Origin: Clostridium_AD sp036569345
GTDB lineage: Bacteria; Bacillota; Clostridia; Clostridiales; Clostridiaceae
DNA length: 64,000 nt
Assembly: GCF_036569345.1 (NCBI RefSeq)
Contig: NZ_DATCQT010000055.1
Span: forward strand, 62,001 to 126,000
Direction of reading: 5' to 3'
Below, in pieces: positions 1 through 9,260 of this stretch. Every line of letters begins with the position of its first letter. The stretch's first letter is position 1. The notes beneath the pieces were generated by a model, which did not search any database, had not been told where the DNA came from, and saw only the letters and a program-made list of their open reading frames with translations. The translations under genes were made by a program, and so were the position numbers.

Positions 1-734
1 ATTTTTGCCAAAAGGAAAAACCGGAATATTTACAACTAGCAACTGATACAGAAAACAACAAAGCTATTAATCATTTTAAAAAAATAGCAAAGGAGCTTGA
101 AGTTGTTATTCCAATTAGCTTTTTTGAAAGACATAATAAAGCGAAATATAATTCTATTGCTGTTATAGATGCAGACGGTGAAGTGCTTGGAGTATATAGA
201 AAAACCCATATTCCAGATGGTCCAGGCTATGAAGAGAAATATTATTTTAATCCCGGAGATACAGGTTTTAAGGTCTGGAAGACAAAATATGCAATAATAG
301 GAATAGGTATATGTTGGGATCAATGGTTTCCAGAAGTAGCAAGAAGCCTTGCCTTAATGGGAGCAGAATTAATTTTTTATCCTACTGCCATTGGTTCAGA
401 ACCTCAAGACAGGAGCATTGATTCTCGTGACCATTGGCAAAGATGCATGCAAGGACATTCTGCTTCTAACCTGGTTCCTGTTATAGCATCCAATAGAGTT
501 GGTGTTGAAGTTATTGATGATTCAAGTATAACATTCCACGGTTCCTCATTCATTACTGATATGACTGGCTGCAAGGTTAAAGAAGCTGACAGGACTGAAG
601 AAACTGTATTAGTTCAGGAATTTGACCTGGATGATATAGAATTAAAACGGGCTTCTTGGGGACTATTTAGAGATAGAAGGCCTGAATTATATAAAACAAT
701 TTTAACTTTAGATGGCGAACAAATTATTAAATAA
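1..734 (+). CDS. aguB: N-carbamoylputrescine amidase, 5' end missing
   Basis: The gene runs in from the left edge; the frame is open from base 3 and about 243 residues are visible of a family that is usually about 290 long. It hydrolyses N-carbamoylputrescine to putrescine, CO2 and ammonia in the agmatine route to putrescine. It belongs to the nitrilase superfamily: the catalytic lysine lies in YRKTHIPDGPGYEEK and the nucleophilic cysteine in GICWDQWFPE, while the catalytic glutamate would be upstream of the window. The C-terminal WGLFRDRRPELY is typical of the family. It converges on the minus-strand polyamine operon, which makes its substrate. Assignment is firm because of the dense family-specific motifs. 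Confidence 0.93.
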   Translation, partial: FCQKEKPEYLQLATDTENNKAINHFKKIAKELEVVIPISFFERHNKAKYNSIAVIDADGEVLGVYRKTHIPDGPGYEEKYYFNPGDTGFKVWKTKYAIIGIGICWDQWFPEVARSLALMGAELIFYPTAIGSEPQDRSIDSRDHWQRCMQGHSASNLVPVIASNRVGVEVIDDSSITFHGSSFITDMTGCKVKEADRTEETVLVQEFDLDDIELKRASWGLFRDRRPELYKTILTLDGEQIIK

Positions 735-750
735 TGTAAATAGTAAAGGA

Positions 751-792
751 GGCTGTCTTTTCAAATGATTTTTTAACCATTTTGAGACAGCC
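751..792. terminator. Bidirectional hairpin between aguB and speE
   Basis: GGCTGTCT pairs with AGACAGCC, with an inner AAATG/CATTT pairing. It sits between two convergent genes and could stop both; the T-tract is weak on the plus side. Confidence 0.6.
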
Positions 793-812
793 CCTTCCTC
801 TAGTTACCTTCT

Positions 813-1685
813 CTATTTTAGATCACTTATAAAATTTGGAAGATCAAAACATGATTTTACAATTTTCTTTGTTAAATAACGGGTATCTAAAGGTAGTCTA
901 TTTACATCCATATTACAGGGATCATAAACATCTGAAGCCATTGTAAAACTCCATAATCCTCCTGGATAAGTAGGAACAAAAGCTATATAAGTCCTTACAA
1001 TTTTAAAGTTATTCTTTAATATCTTTCTTGTATTCTCGATTATATCACGATGGATCATTGGTGATTCACTTTGACATACCATTACTCCATCAGTATTTAA
1101 TGATTTTTTTACATTTTTATAAAATTCCTCTCCAAACAAATCCTTAGCAGGACCTTCAGGATCTGGTGAATCAACCATGATTATGTCATACTTAATATCA
1201 GTATTCTTTACATATTCAACGCCATCCCCAAATTTAAAATTGACTCTTTTATCAAAATCAGAAACTCCAGTTATTTCTGGAAGAAATTTTATGCATTCTT
1301 TTGTTACTACTTCGTCGAGCTCTACCATATCAATTGTCTCAAGCTCTTTATACTTTGATAATTCTCTCACCGCTCCACAGTCTCCTCCACCAATTACTAA
1401 CACCTTTTGTGGATTTTTATGAGTCAGTACTGGAATATGAGTAATCATTTCATTATATATGAAACCATCTGCAGAAGTCGTCTGCATTACACCATCAAGC
1501 ACAAGGCACGGACCAAATGCAACACTATCTATTAAAGCAACCTCTTGATATATCGATTTGGAATAAGAAAAACATTTATTTATTTTATAAGTAATTTTCA
1601 GATTTTTTTTCTCAACTTCAACTTCTTCAAACCATAGTTCATTATCAACTTTTTTAAAATACTTTGGCAATTTATTCATTTCCAT
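813..1685 (-). CDS. speE: Spermidine synthase (polyamine aminopropyltransferase)
   Basis: It transfers the aminopropyl group of decarboxylated S-adenosylmethionine to putrescine, giving spermidine, in the cytoplasm. At 290 residues it has the usual length: an N-terminal beta-strand domain, then the Rossmann methyltransferase-like fold with VLVIGGGDCGAVREL at about residues 93-108 and the substrate loop DSPDPEGPAKDLFGEEFY. The family motif is normally GGGDGG; here the second glycine after Asp is cysteine. The start follows GGAGGA at 7 nt spacing. It is the last gene of the agmatine operon, 64 bp after the broken chemoreceptor, so it is placed to use the putrescine made upstream. No S-adenosylmethionine decarboxylase gene is visible here. 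Confidence 0.9.
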   Translation of the reverse strand: MEMNKLPKYFKKVDNELWFEEVEVEKKNLKITYKINKCFSYSKSIYQEVALIDSVAFGPCLVLDGVMQTTSADGFIYNEMITHIPVLTHKNPQKVLVIGGGDCGAVRELSKYKELETIDMVELDEVVTKECIKFLPEITGVSDFDKRVNFKFGDGVEYVKNTDIKYDIIMVDSPDPEGPAKDLFGEEFYKNVKKSLNTDGVMVCQSESPMIHRDIIENTRKILKNNFKIVRTYIAFVPTYPGGLWSFTMASDVYDPCNMDVNRLPLDTRYLTKKIVKSCFDLPNFISDLK

Positions 1686-1749
1686 AATAATTCCTCCATT
1701 ATATATCTGTTTGCTTGCTTATACACAGATTGATTTTACCTAATATTTA

Positions 1750-3436
1750 TTAAATTTTAAATTTATTAATAATACTTTGTAGATCCTGTGCAATATCAGC
1801 TAAACCTTCACTAGCATTTGCTATTTCTTCCATACTAGCTGATTGCTGCTTTATTTCCGATGAAGCTACTTCAGTTCCCGCTGCGTTTTCTTCTGCTATG
1901 GCTGATAGATTCTGCATTATGTCTACAAGTTTATCTTTATTTTCATTCATTTTTTCTGATGATTCATTGATTTTTGCTATAACACTTTGAGTTACTTCTA
2001 TAGAGATTGCTATTTTATCAAATTTTTCTTTTGTCTTGTTTACACTTTCTGATTGTAATTTTGATATTTCTTTAACTTGTTCCATTTTATTTACTGCATT
2101 TTGTGATTTTTCTTCTAATTCTTTTATAACTTTCTTTATTTCTTTTGTAAAGTTATTTGATTCTTCTGCTAGATTTCTAATTTCATCTGCTACTACTGCA
2201 AAACCTTTTCCATGCTCTCCTGCCCGAGCCGCTTCTATGGCTGCATTTAAAGCAAGTAGATTGGTTTGTTCTGCTATAGAATGAATCCTAGTACTTGCTT
2301 TTTCTATTTTTTCTGCACTTTGGTTGTTGCTTAATATAGTCTCATATATATCATTTGATGCTATATTATTTTGTTTTGTCTTTAGTACAAGGCCTTTTAA
2401 TATAGTAAAACCTTCCTCTTTTTCTTTTTCTATATTTTTTACAACTTCATTTAATTCTTTTGTATATTTTTTATTTTCTTCTGATAAATCTCCCATCTCT
2501 TCTACATTAAAAGCTGCTGTTTCTGTATCCTGAGCTTGACTTATTGCCCCTGTAGCTATATTTTCTACAGTTTTTGCTATTTCCTTAGAAACTGTAACTG
2601 ACTGTTCAGATGTTGCTGTCAGTTCTTCTGAAGTTGCTACTACTTGTTGTGCTGAATCTGAAGTTTTTACAATCAATTTTCGGATATTTTCCTCCATATC
2701 ATTAAGTGAAACTGCCATTATTCCTATTTCATCTCTTTTATCTATATAGCTTAATAATTCTGATTTTTCATCAAATCGAAAATCTAAATTAGACTGTTTT
2801 TTTATAACTGATGTTAAAGTAATAATAGGCTTTACAAAAACACCACTAACAAATATTGCAAACATTATTCCAATAGATTTTAGAATTCTTAACCATTTCT
2901 GAAACTTTGTCTAATCCTATATCAATACCTGCTACACCTATGGTTTTACCATTTTCTTTTATAGGTGATACTATAGATATCACCATATTTCCTGTACCTT
3001 CATCTATGTATGGTTTTATAAAAAAGTCTTTTCCCTGATTTACTGCGTAGGTATACCAATCTTCTTTTCTATAATCATAACCATGCGGTGGTATCCATCC
3101 ATCTGATGATATTAATGGATTTCCTTTTATTCCTACATAAAATAAATTGTTATACTTTTTATCAAGACCCTTTAAATAGGGTTGAACATAATTAAAACGA
3201 TAATTTTTATTATGCTCAATTTCATAAACCAAATTATCTAATAAAATCACTTTTTCATTAAACAAATTATCTATACTTTGAGCTGAAGCTTTAGCCGAAA
3301 TATCAACTGTCTTTTTTGAATAATCTAACACATTCTTTTTAGATAAATCATAACTAAAATACGAGCATATAAAAACACTTATTAAGCATAAGAAAATCAT
3401 GGAAAATAACAATTTATATTTTATACTTTTAAACAT
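1750..3436 (-). pseudogene. Methyl-accepting chemotaxis protein broken by an internal out-of-frame deletion
   Basis: The 5' part (2846-3436) encodes a TM segment and the membrane-proximal half of a periplasmic dCache sensor ending near GVAGIDIGLDKVSEMVKNSKI. It then runs out of frame and stops. The 3' part (to 1750, open from about 2885) resumes in another frame within a second TM segment (GIMFAIFVSGVFV) followed by HAMP and a complete signalling domain with the hairpin tip EQTNLLALNAAIEAARAGE. Compared with the intact receptor at 12080-14170, about 100 residues (distal Cache and the start of TM2) are missing at the junction near 2880. The start codon lies 1 bp after the carbamate kinase stop, so the intact ancestor was translationally coupled to the agmatine operon. 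A product starting at 2865 would lack a sensor. Confidence 0.85.
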
Positions 3437-3437
3437 T

Positions 3438-4379
3438 TTAACTCTCTTGTATTACAGTTCCGCTAAGACCTTGCATTGCCAATGGTGCATTTTCTAAAGA
3501 TGCAATTATTGCCTTGCGATTTTTGCCGGACTTAGCAAATTGTATAGCTGCTTGTACTTTTGGTAACATACTGCCTGCAGCAAATTGACCTTCTATACAA
3601 TACATTTCAGCCTGCTTAACTGTGAGTTTATCGAGATTTTGCTGGTTTGCTTTACCAAAGTTGATTGCAACTTTATCCACAGCAGTAAGAATGAACAGAT
3701 ATTCTGCACCAATTGCATCTGCAAGCTTTGCGGAAGCAAAGTCTTTATCAATTACTGCAGATACTCCATGATAAAAACCATTATCATCTTTAATAACTGG
3801 TATTCCACCACCACCACAGGCAATAACAATAAATTCATGATCAAGCAAATTCAAAATAGAATCTCGCTCAACGATTTCTACAGGTTTAGGTGATGCTACC
3901 ATTTTTCTCCACCCTCTACCTGAATCCTCTGCATAAACTGCATCTGGATTTTCTTTTATTAATTGATTAACAGTAACCTCATCATAAAATGCACCGATAG
4001 GTTTGGTAGGGTTCAAAAATGCAGGATCATGTTCATCTACTTCAACCTGAGTAATAACCGTAGCTACATGCCACGGCATTCCTACTCTTGTCAATTCTTT
4101 TGCAATTCCCTTTTGTAAATGGTAGCCAATATAGCCTTGACTCATAGCAGTACATTCAGGTAATTGCATTTTTGCAATATTTTTTGTGTGTTGTGATGCA
4201 GAGTCAAATGCCAAATTAATCATACCAACCTGTGGTCCATTACCATGGCTTACAATGATTTCATTGCCCTGCTTAATTAATCCAATTAAAGATGGTACCG
4301 CATCATCAATCATGCGTTGTTGCTCTTCTGAGTTATTTCCTAAAGCATTACCACCCAATGCAATTACTATTCTAGACAT
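3438..4379 (-). CDS. arcC: Carbamate kinase of the agmatine deiminase pathway
   Basis: It uses carbamoyl phosphate, released by putrescine carbamoyltransferase, to phosphorylate ADP, so the pathway yields one ATP per agmatine. The 313-residue protein has the family length and motifs: IALGGNALG at the N-terminus, VSHGNGPQVG at about 43-52, the central ACGGGGIPV and the C-terminal GSMLPKVQAAIQFA. A strong AGGAGG precedes the ATG. In Enterococcus-type agmatine systems this gene is called aguC. It lies 104 bp after agmatine deiminase and touches the downstream chemoreceptor. Operon context, rather than sequence, separates it from an arginine-deiminase-pathway kinase. Confidence 0.95.
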   Translation of the reverse strand: MSRIVIALGGNALGNNSEEQQRMIDDAVPSLIGLIKQGNEIIVSHGNGPQVGMINLAFDSASQHTKNIAKMQLPECTAMSQGYIGYHLQKGIAKELTRVGMPWHVATVITQVEVDEHDPAFLNPTKPIGAFYDEVTVNQLIKENPDAVYAEDSGRGWRKMVASPKPVEIVERDSILNLLDHEFIVIACGGGGIPVIKDDNGFYHGVSAVIDKDFASAKLADAIGAEYLFILTAVDKVAINFGKANQQNLDKLTVKQAEMYCIEGQFAAGSMLPKVQAAIQFAKSGKNRKAIIASLENAPLAMQGLSGTVIQES

Positions 4380-4422
4380 ATTGAATCCTCCTAAAAATAT
4401 ATTTTAATTCTTTTGAAATATA

Positions 4423-4455
4423 TAGCGGGAATTCATGGTTTAATGTATCCCGCTA
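4423..4455. other. Intercistronic hairpin between aguA and arcC
   Basis: TAGCGGGA pairs with TCCCGCTA around a partly paired loop in the 104-bp gap. No strong T-tract follows on the minus strand, so an mRNA processing or stability element, or partial attenuation, is more likely than full termination. Confidence 0.4.
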
Positions 4456-4483
4456 CAATAAAAAAGCTCATTCTGAAGTTTTA

Positions 4484-5599
4484 TTACTTTCCGCTAGGTT
4501 GTTGTTGAGTAATGCAGTGAATATTACCGCCGCCAAGAACAACCTCACGAGTTAACACGCCTACAACTTTACGATCAGGGAACATTCCCTGCAATTGTCC
4601 AAGCGCTATGGTGTCATTTTGATCGCCATACTGTGGTACAATAACGCCACCGTTAACAATAAGGAAATTCATGTAAGAACCAGGGCAAAGATCACCCTCT
4701 TCTCTTGGAAGAGTTCCTTCTACAACATCAACACCTTGAGTGTCTTCTAATGTAATGCGAACAGGGATTTGAGGTAGAATAAGTTTATAAACTTGAAGCT
4801 TTCTTCCCTTTGCATCAACGGTATTACATAGAAAGTCATAAGTATCATGTGCAATTTTGTAGAAAGGATCATTTTTATTATCAGTCCAAATGCAAGAAAC
4901 TACACCTGGGCGTATATAACAGGCAACATCATCTATATGGCCATTAGTTTCATCTGGATCAATTCCTTCTTTTACCCAAATAATCTTTTCAACGTTCAAA
5001 TACTCACGTAAATTTTCTTCAATTTGCTCTTTTGTCAACTCTGGGTTTCTTCCAGGGCTAAGCAGGCAAGACTCTGTAACAAGTAAAGTCCCTTCGCCAT
5101 CTACATGAATGGACCCCCCCTCCATTACAAAATGATTAGGCTTATAGCGTATAGTCTTTTCAATTTCACATACCTTTGAAGCAACTAAGTCGTCTTGGTC
5201 CCATGGGAAGTACAGTCCATCATATAATCCGCCCCATGCGTTAAAGTTCCAATCAACAGCTCTCACGTCGCCTTTATCATTTACCACGAAAGTAGGACCA
5301 CAGTCGCGAATCCATGCGTCATTGCTAGTCATTTCAACTACACGAATTTGCTCACAGTCAGCTAGCATAGCCGTAGCATTTTGAAATTGACATTGATTTG
5401 CACACATTGTAACTGGTTCAAACTGTGCAATCGCTCTAGCAACATTACTAAAAACCTGTTGAGCTGGTTTTGCTCCATTGCGCCAGTTATCTTGTCTATC
5501 TGGCCAAAGCATCCATATACCTGTATGCTTTTCATATTCTCCGGGCATTCTGTATCCATCTTTTTTAGGAGTAGAGATATCTTGATGTATAATTCTCAT
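4484..5599 (-). CDS. aguA: Agmatine deiminase
   Basis: It hydrolyses agmatine to N-carbamoylputrescine and ammonia. The 371-residue protein matches the peptidyl-arginine-deiminase-like family length. Visible motifs are GYRMPGEYEKHTGIWMLWP at the start, NDAWIRDCGPTFVV, NFNAWGG, the catalytic DETNGHIDDVACY region, and the nucleophilic cysteine in GGGNIHCITQQQP near the C-terminus. It starts 17 bp after the antiporter stop on the same strand. Its product can go to two enzymes encoded here: putrescine carbamoyltransferase (phosphorolysis, conserving energy) or N-carbamoylputrescine amidase at the left edge (hydrolysis). Confidence 0.97.
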   Translation of the reverse strand: MRIIHQDISTPKKDGYRMPGEYEKHTGIWMLWPDRQDNWRNGAKPAQQVFSNVARAIAQFEPVTMCANQCQFQNATAMLADCEQIRVVEMTSNDAWIRDCGPTFVVNDKGDVRAVDWNFNAWGGLYDGLYFPWDQDDLVASKVCEIEKTIRYKPNHFVMEGGSIHVDGEGTLLVTESCLLSPGRNPELTKEQIEENLREYLNVEKIIWVKEGIDPDETNGHIDDVACYIRPGVVSCIWTDNKNDPFYKIAHDTYDFLCNTVDAKGRKLQVYKLILPQIPVRITLEDTQGVDVVEGTLPREEGDLCPGSYMNFLIVNGGVIVPQYGDQNDTIALGQLQGMFPDRKVVGVLTREVVLGGGNIHCITQQQPSGK

Positions 5600-5616
5600 A
5601 TTTTATCAACCCTTTC

Positions 5617-7017
5617 TTAATTTAAGTCTTTAGCTTCTTTTATTTTATCTATTGAACCTATTGTAGCTTTTTTTAATGACAAATGACATATAACTTCACC
5701 TACGAAAATTGCAATAATTACACCCACAGTAAGAGGTATTTTTGATGAAAGTTCATCTGCGGAAGTGTTTAACGGAACACATAACAGAATACTTGAAACA
5801 ATGAGTAAAACCAATGGAGATATAGCAATTAGGCGTAATTTAAATTTTCCACCGGGAACCCTAAATGGTCTTTCTCTGTCTGGATCAATCTTACGTAGTT
5901 TCAAGAAAGCAGGAAAAACTGGAATATAGGACATCAAAAGGGTGACAACATTAAGTGCGAAGAAGCTCCAGAATAATTCCTCGCTTGGAAGAAATGGTGC
6001 GGCAACAATAAGAACAGTTGCAACAATACCATTCATAACGGCAGCACCAGTTGGCATACCAGTCTTTTTATTCTCATGTGCGAATACTTTTGGTAAGCTA
6101 TTGTTTTTTGCTGCATAATCTGCTACATAGTTTACACCATAAGACCAAGATACCATGTTGCCAAACAAAGTAATCAAGAACAATATGCCTATGATAGCAA
6201 CAAATATACCGCCACCTGGACCTACAAGAAGCTGAATACTGTCCATTAAACCATTGGAAGTGCTTATTTTATCGGCTGGAATTGCAACGCCGATACCAAA
6301 AGATGAAAAAATGTAAATAACTGCTATAGCAATCCCACCAGCAATGATAGCCTTTGGTATTTGTTTTTTCGGATTCTCCATGTCAGATGCGAAAGAAGTA
6401 ATTACTTCAAATCCCATAAAATTAAAGAGAATAACGGAAATAAATGATAAACTCTTTAAGTCTAGTGAGGGAAGCATAGATTTAAGTGTGTACTCATTTG
6501 CCACTCCACGAGTTACAGCAACATAAATGCCTAAGCCACCCAGTACAAGGGCAATAAAGACTTTAATAAACGCTGACAGATTTAAGATCCATTTGCTGTC
6601 GCTAATACGAGAGAAACTTAATAAAACTACAATCCAGATAAATGCAAGTTCAATTAAAATACTCGGAAACACGCTCATTTTAGAACCGGTAATTAAGTCG
6701 ATTGTGGATGGAAACATAACTGCTAGGGATGCCATCCAAAGAGGGAAGTTAACCCAATAGTACCATGCAACTCTTGAACCCCATTTTTCTCCATACGCTC
6801 TGCGAACCCAGTCATAAAGGCCCCCTTCGTCATCATAGGTTGTACCTAGTTCTGAAGCAATCAAACCGTAAGGGAGAAGAAACGCAATTATTAGAAAAAT
6901 CCACCAGAAGAACTGTGAGTTACCGATTGAAGCCGCTGGTGCAGCAGCTTCTGCTACGAATACAACACATATAACAGACAAAATGGCATCAGACATTTTA
7001 AACTGTTTTTTTACCAT
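5617..7017 (-). CDS. aguD: Agmatine/putrescine antiporter, APC family
   Basis: A polytopic amino acid-polyamine-cation transporter of about 12 membrane segments, 466 residues, that would import agmatine in exchange for putrescine. The APC signature is visible at the N-terminus (SDAILSVICVVFVAEAAAP), and GLYDWVRRAYGEKWGSR and the FNFMGFEVITSFASDMENP helix follow. I chose the start at MVKKQFK because GGAGG sits 8 nt upstream of that ATG; the in-frame ATG five codons earlier overlaps the ribosome binding site. Substrate is inferred from position between putrescine carbamoyltransferase and agmatine deiminase, the arrangement in known agmatine deiminase operons. Confidence 0.88.
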   Translation of the reverse strand: MVKKQFKMSDAILSVICVVFVAEAAAPAASIGNSQFFWWIFLIIAFLLPYGLIASELGTTYDDEGGLYDWVRRAYGEKWGSRVAWYYWVNFPLWMASLAVMFPSTIDLITGSKMSVFPSILIELAFIWIVVLLSFSRISDSKWILNLSAFIKVFIALVLGGLGIYVAVTRGVANEYTLKSMLPSLDLKSLSFISVILFNFMGFEVITSFASDMENPKKQIPKAIIAGGIAIAVIYIFSSFGIGVAIPADKISTSNGLMDSIQLLVGPGGGIFVAIIGILFLITLFGNMVSWSYGVNYVADYAAKNNSLPKVFAHENKKTGMPTGAAVMNGIVATVLIVAAPFLPSEELFWSFFALNVVTLLMSYIPVFPAFLKLRKIDPDRERPFRVPGGKFKLRLIAISPLVLLIVSSILLCVPLNTSADELSSKIPLTVGVIIAIFVGEVICHLSLKKATIGSIDKIKEAKDLN

Positions 7018-7073
7018 AAAACACTCCTCCATTAATTAAATTTATTTAACCATACTATAATCTCGTCCTGTTC

Positions 7074-8090
7074 TTAGAGAATCCTTTCTGCCAAGAAGTT
7101 TTCAAGATTCAACTTTGCAGCGTTAGCTTTAAATTCATTAATAGGAGCTGGATTCAAGAAATAAACAAGTAAAGCTCTCATTGCTGTAAGTCTGTTTTCT
7201 GCTTCATCAAACACAATAGAAATATCAGAATCCATTACCTCACTTGTTACTTCCTCACCTCTTGAAGCAGGAAGACAATGCATGAACTTTGCACCTGGAG
7301 TTGCAAGAGCCATAAGCCCTTTATTTACTTGGTATTTTGGCATGAAAGCGTTTAATCTTTCTTCCTCTGAAAGTTCTGCCTCATATAAGCCATACCAAAC
7401 ATCTGCATAGACAAAATCAGCATTTTTTAAAGCTTCTTTTGGATCTTCTGTAATCAAGAAACTACCGCCCGACAATTTGCAGTTTGCATTTGCAATAGCA
7501 ATATGTTTTTCATTTAACTGGAATCCCTTTGGCCCAAATTGTACAAAATTCATACCTAATTTAGTGCATAGGAAACATAGTGAAGCGCACACTTGTGTTG
7601 CATCGCCTACGAATACGACTGTGCAATCTTCAAGTTTTTTACCTATTGGAAGATGCTCGACCATAGTAATTGCATCGCCCATTTCTTGAGTTGGATGATT
7701 ATAATCGGACATTCCATTGATAACTGGAATGGTTGCATTAGTTGCAAGATCAACAATTGTTTTGTGTCTTTCCACTCTAGCCATTAAAATATCAACTAAT
7801 TTTGAAAGCACTCTAGCTGTATCTTCAATTGTTTCATGACCACCTAATTGAATTTGACCAGGAGCTAAATATTGTGCATGACCACCAAGTTGACCCATTG
7901 CAGTTTCAAAAGATACTCTAGTTCTAGTTGAAGACTGTTCAAAAATCATACCTAATGTTTTGTTTTTTAAAAGTTGAGGGTAGTACCCTTCTTTAATACA
8001 TTTTTTAATTTTAAGACCTAAACTAATAATATCCAATAGTTCCTCTTTTGTGAAATCATTAGTGTCGACAAAGTTTTTAATTCTAGCCAT
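7074..8090 (-). CDS. ptcA: Putrescine carbamoyltransferase
   Basis: It phosphorolyses N-carbamoylputrescine to putrescine and carbamoyl phosphate. It has the transcarbamylase carbamoyl-phosphate loop SSTRTRVSFETAM, followed by GQLGGHAQYLAPGQIQLGGH, which is typical of the putrescine-specific branch. NGMSDYNHPTQEMGD and FMHCLPASRGEEVT complete the active site. The C-terminus carries the extra helix expected of this branch rather than of ornithine carbamoyltransferase. Two adjacent ATGs exist; the second (8090) is 7 nt from GGAGG and preferred over 8093 at 4 nt. It is the promoter-proximal gene of the operon. The Enterococcus gene is called aguB, a name used here for the amidase. Confidence 0.95.
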   Translation of the reverse strand: MARIKNFVDTNDFTKEELLDIISLGLKIKKCIKEGYYPQLLKNKTLGMIFEQSSTRTRVSFETAMGQLGGHAQYLAPGQIQLGGHETIEDTARVLSKLVDILMARVERHKTIVDLATNATIPVINGMSDYNHPTQEMGDAITMVEHLPIGKKLEDCTVVFVGDATQVCASLCFLCTKLGMNFVQFGPKGFQLNEKHIAIANANCKLSGGSFLITEDPKEALKNADFVYADVWYGLYEAELSEEERLNAFMPKYQVNKGLMALATPGAKFMHCLPASRGEEVTSEVMDSDISIVFDEAENRLTAMRALLVYFLNPAPINEFKANAAKLNLENFLAERIL

Positions 8091-8227
8091 CATAATCCCT
8101 CCAAGTAATATTTTTTACAAAAATAAAAAAAATTACAATTCATCTTTGTAAATTTATTGTAGTATTTTCATACAAAACTTACTATTACCCAAAGGCATTA
8201 CATACAAAAGATAACCTTTACACTAAT

Positions 8228-8251
8228 AATATCACCTAAATGGGTGATATT
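8228..8251. promoter_or_regulatory. Perfect 9-bp inverted repeat in the agmatine divergent promoter region
   Basis: AATATCACC, 6-bp spacer, GGTGATATT. It lies in the 300-bp region between ptcA and the divergent LuxR-type gene, about 60 bp upstream of the regulator's -35. The rest of this gap is plain A+T-rich DNA. No strong -35 was found for the ptcA direction, which would fit activator-dependent transcription. This is a candidate operator for the adjacent regulator. Confidence 0.5.
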
Positions 8252-8314
8252 GGTACTAAAGATTATATTTTTGTTGAGTTTAAGAAACTGGGAATACTTC
8301 TACATATATAGTAA

Positions 8315-8343
8315 TTGACAAATGGGTTGTATTTTAATAAAAT
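8315..8343 (+). promoter_or_regulatory. Sigma-A type promoter of the agmatine regulator
   Basis: TTGACA, 17-bp spacer, TAAAAT. The predicted start is about 45 bp before the regulator's ATG. Confidence 0.65.
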
Positions 8344-8398
8344 ATAGACATAGTTATTATTAGTTATTATTAGATATTTTTAGAAAGGATGAAGTATA

Positions 8399-9175
8399 AT
8401 GACAGTATTAACACATAATGAATGGTGTCAGATCAACAGTATTATTACCAAAGTTTACAGCTGTAAGAATATTATAACGTTACGTGGGGATCTTCTAGCG
8501 GAAATCAGAAAGCTGGTTCCTTATCAAAAGGCTTTCTTTGATCTCGGTGATAACAAAGGAAGTAATAATATTTTTTTTGATCCTATTGCTGTGGATATGT
8601 CAGATACAAATTTAGATAACTACTACACTCACTTTGAGCCGTTAGATTATGCCTTATGGGTGCTTTCTCAAAACTCAGCAATTATCTACCGAGACACCGA
8701 TTTGATACCGAATGGACTTCGTGAAAAATCATTATTTTGCAATGAGTGGCTAAAACCAATGGATGTTTTTTATTGTGGAGGCACAAGTATTGTTGAAAAT
8801 GGTACTCTTTTTGGTTCGATTACCTTAATGAGAAGTAAAAATACAGGTGACTTCAGTGACCATGATCTAGAGGTATGTAGCATTTTAAACAGCCATCTTT
8901 GCAGGTGTTTTCGACAAACTTTTCCAAATGGAATTAGTTATAAATCATCTACATTAATTGAAAACGATATAATGAATAAATATAGATTGACACAACGTGA
9001 ATATGAAATCCTACCGATGCTGAATGCTGGAATGCATAACAGCGAGATTAGTTCAAAGCTTTTCATCTCAGAAAATACAACAAAAAAACATGTGGCTCAC
9101 ATTTTTGAAAAGCTTAACGTTTCAAGCCGATCTCAATTGGTTAGGGTTGTATGCGAACAAAAAAATATTAAATAA
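8399..9175 (+). CDS. LuxR-family transcriptional regulator of the agmatine operon
   Basis: A 258-residue soluble protein. The C-terminal quarter (about 195-258) is a LuxR/GerE helix-turn-helix: LTQREYEILPMLNAGMHNSEI followed by the recognition-helix segment ISENTTKKHVAHIFEKL. The N-terminal part has no membrane segments and looks like a GAF/sensor-type domain, judged by length and pattern only. It is divergent from the agmatine operon, in the position of aguR. The described enterococcal and lactococcal AguR proteins are membrane proteins, so this regulator probably senses an intracellular ligand. It may activate the operon in response to agmatine (inference). Confidence 0.8.
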   Translation: MTVLTHNEWCQINSIITKVYSCKNIITLRGDLLAEIRKLVPYQKAFFDLGDNKGSNNIFFDPIAVDMSDTNLDNYYTHFEPLDYALWVLSQNSAIIYRDTDLIPNGLREKSLFCNEWLKPMDVFYCGGTSIVENGTLFGSITLMRSKNTGDFSDHDLEVCSILNSHLCRCFRQTFPNGISYKSSTLIENDIMNKYRLTQREYEILPMLNAGMHNSEISSKLFISENTTKKHVAHIFEKLNVSSRSQLVRVVCEQKNIK

Positions 9176-9260
9176 TACTTCAAGACAAGAGGCTTTTTTT
9201 GTTTTATCGTCCTTTCATTTTACAACTTACCTGATAAAATAAGGCAAAGGTCGTGAAGCA

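Noticed and set aside
36..323. Minus-strand 95-codon frame at the left edge
   Set aside because: It lies entirely over the nitrilase-family coding sequence, which has recognisable motifs.
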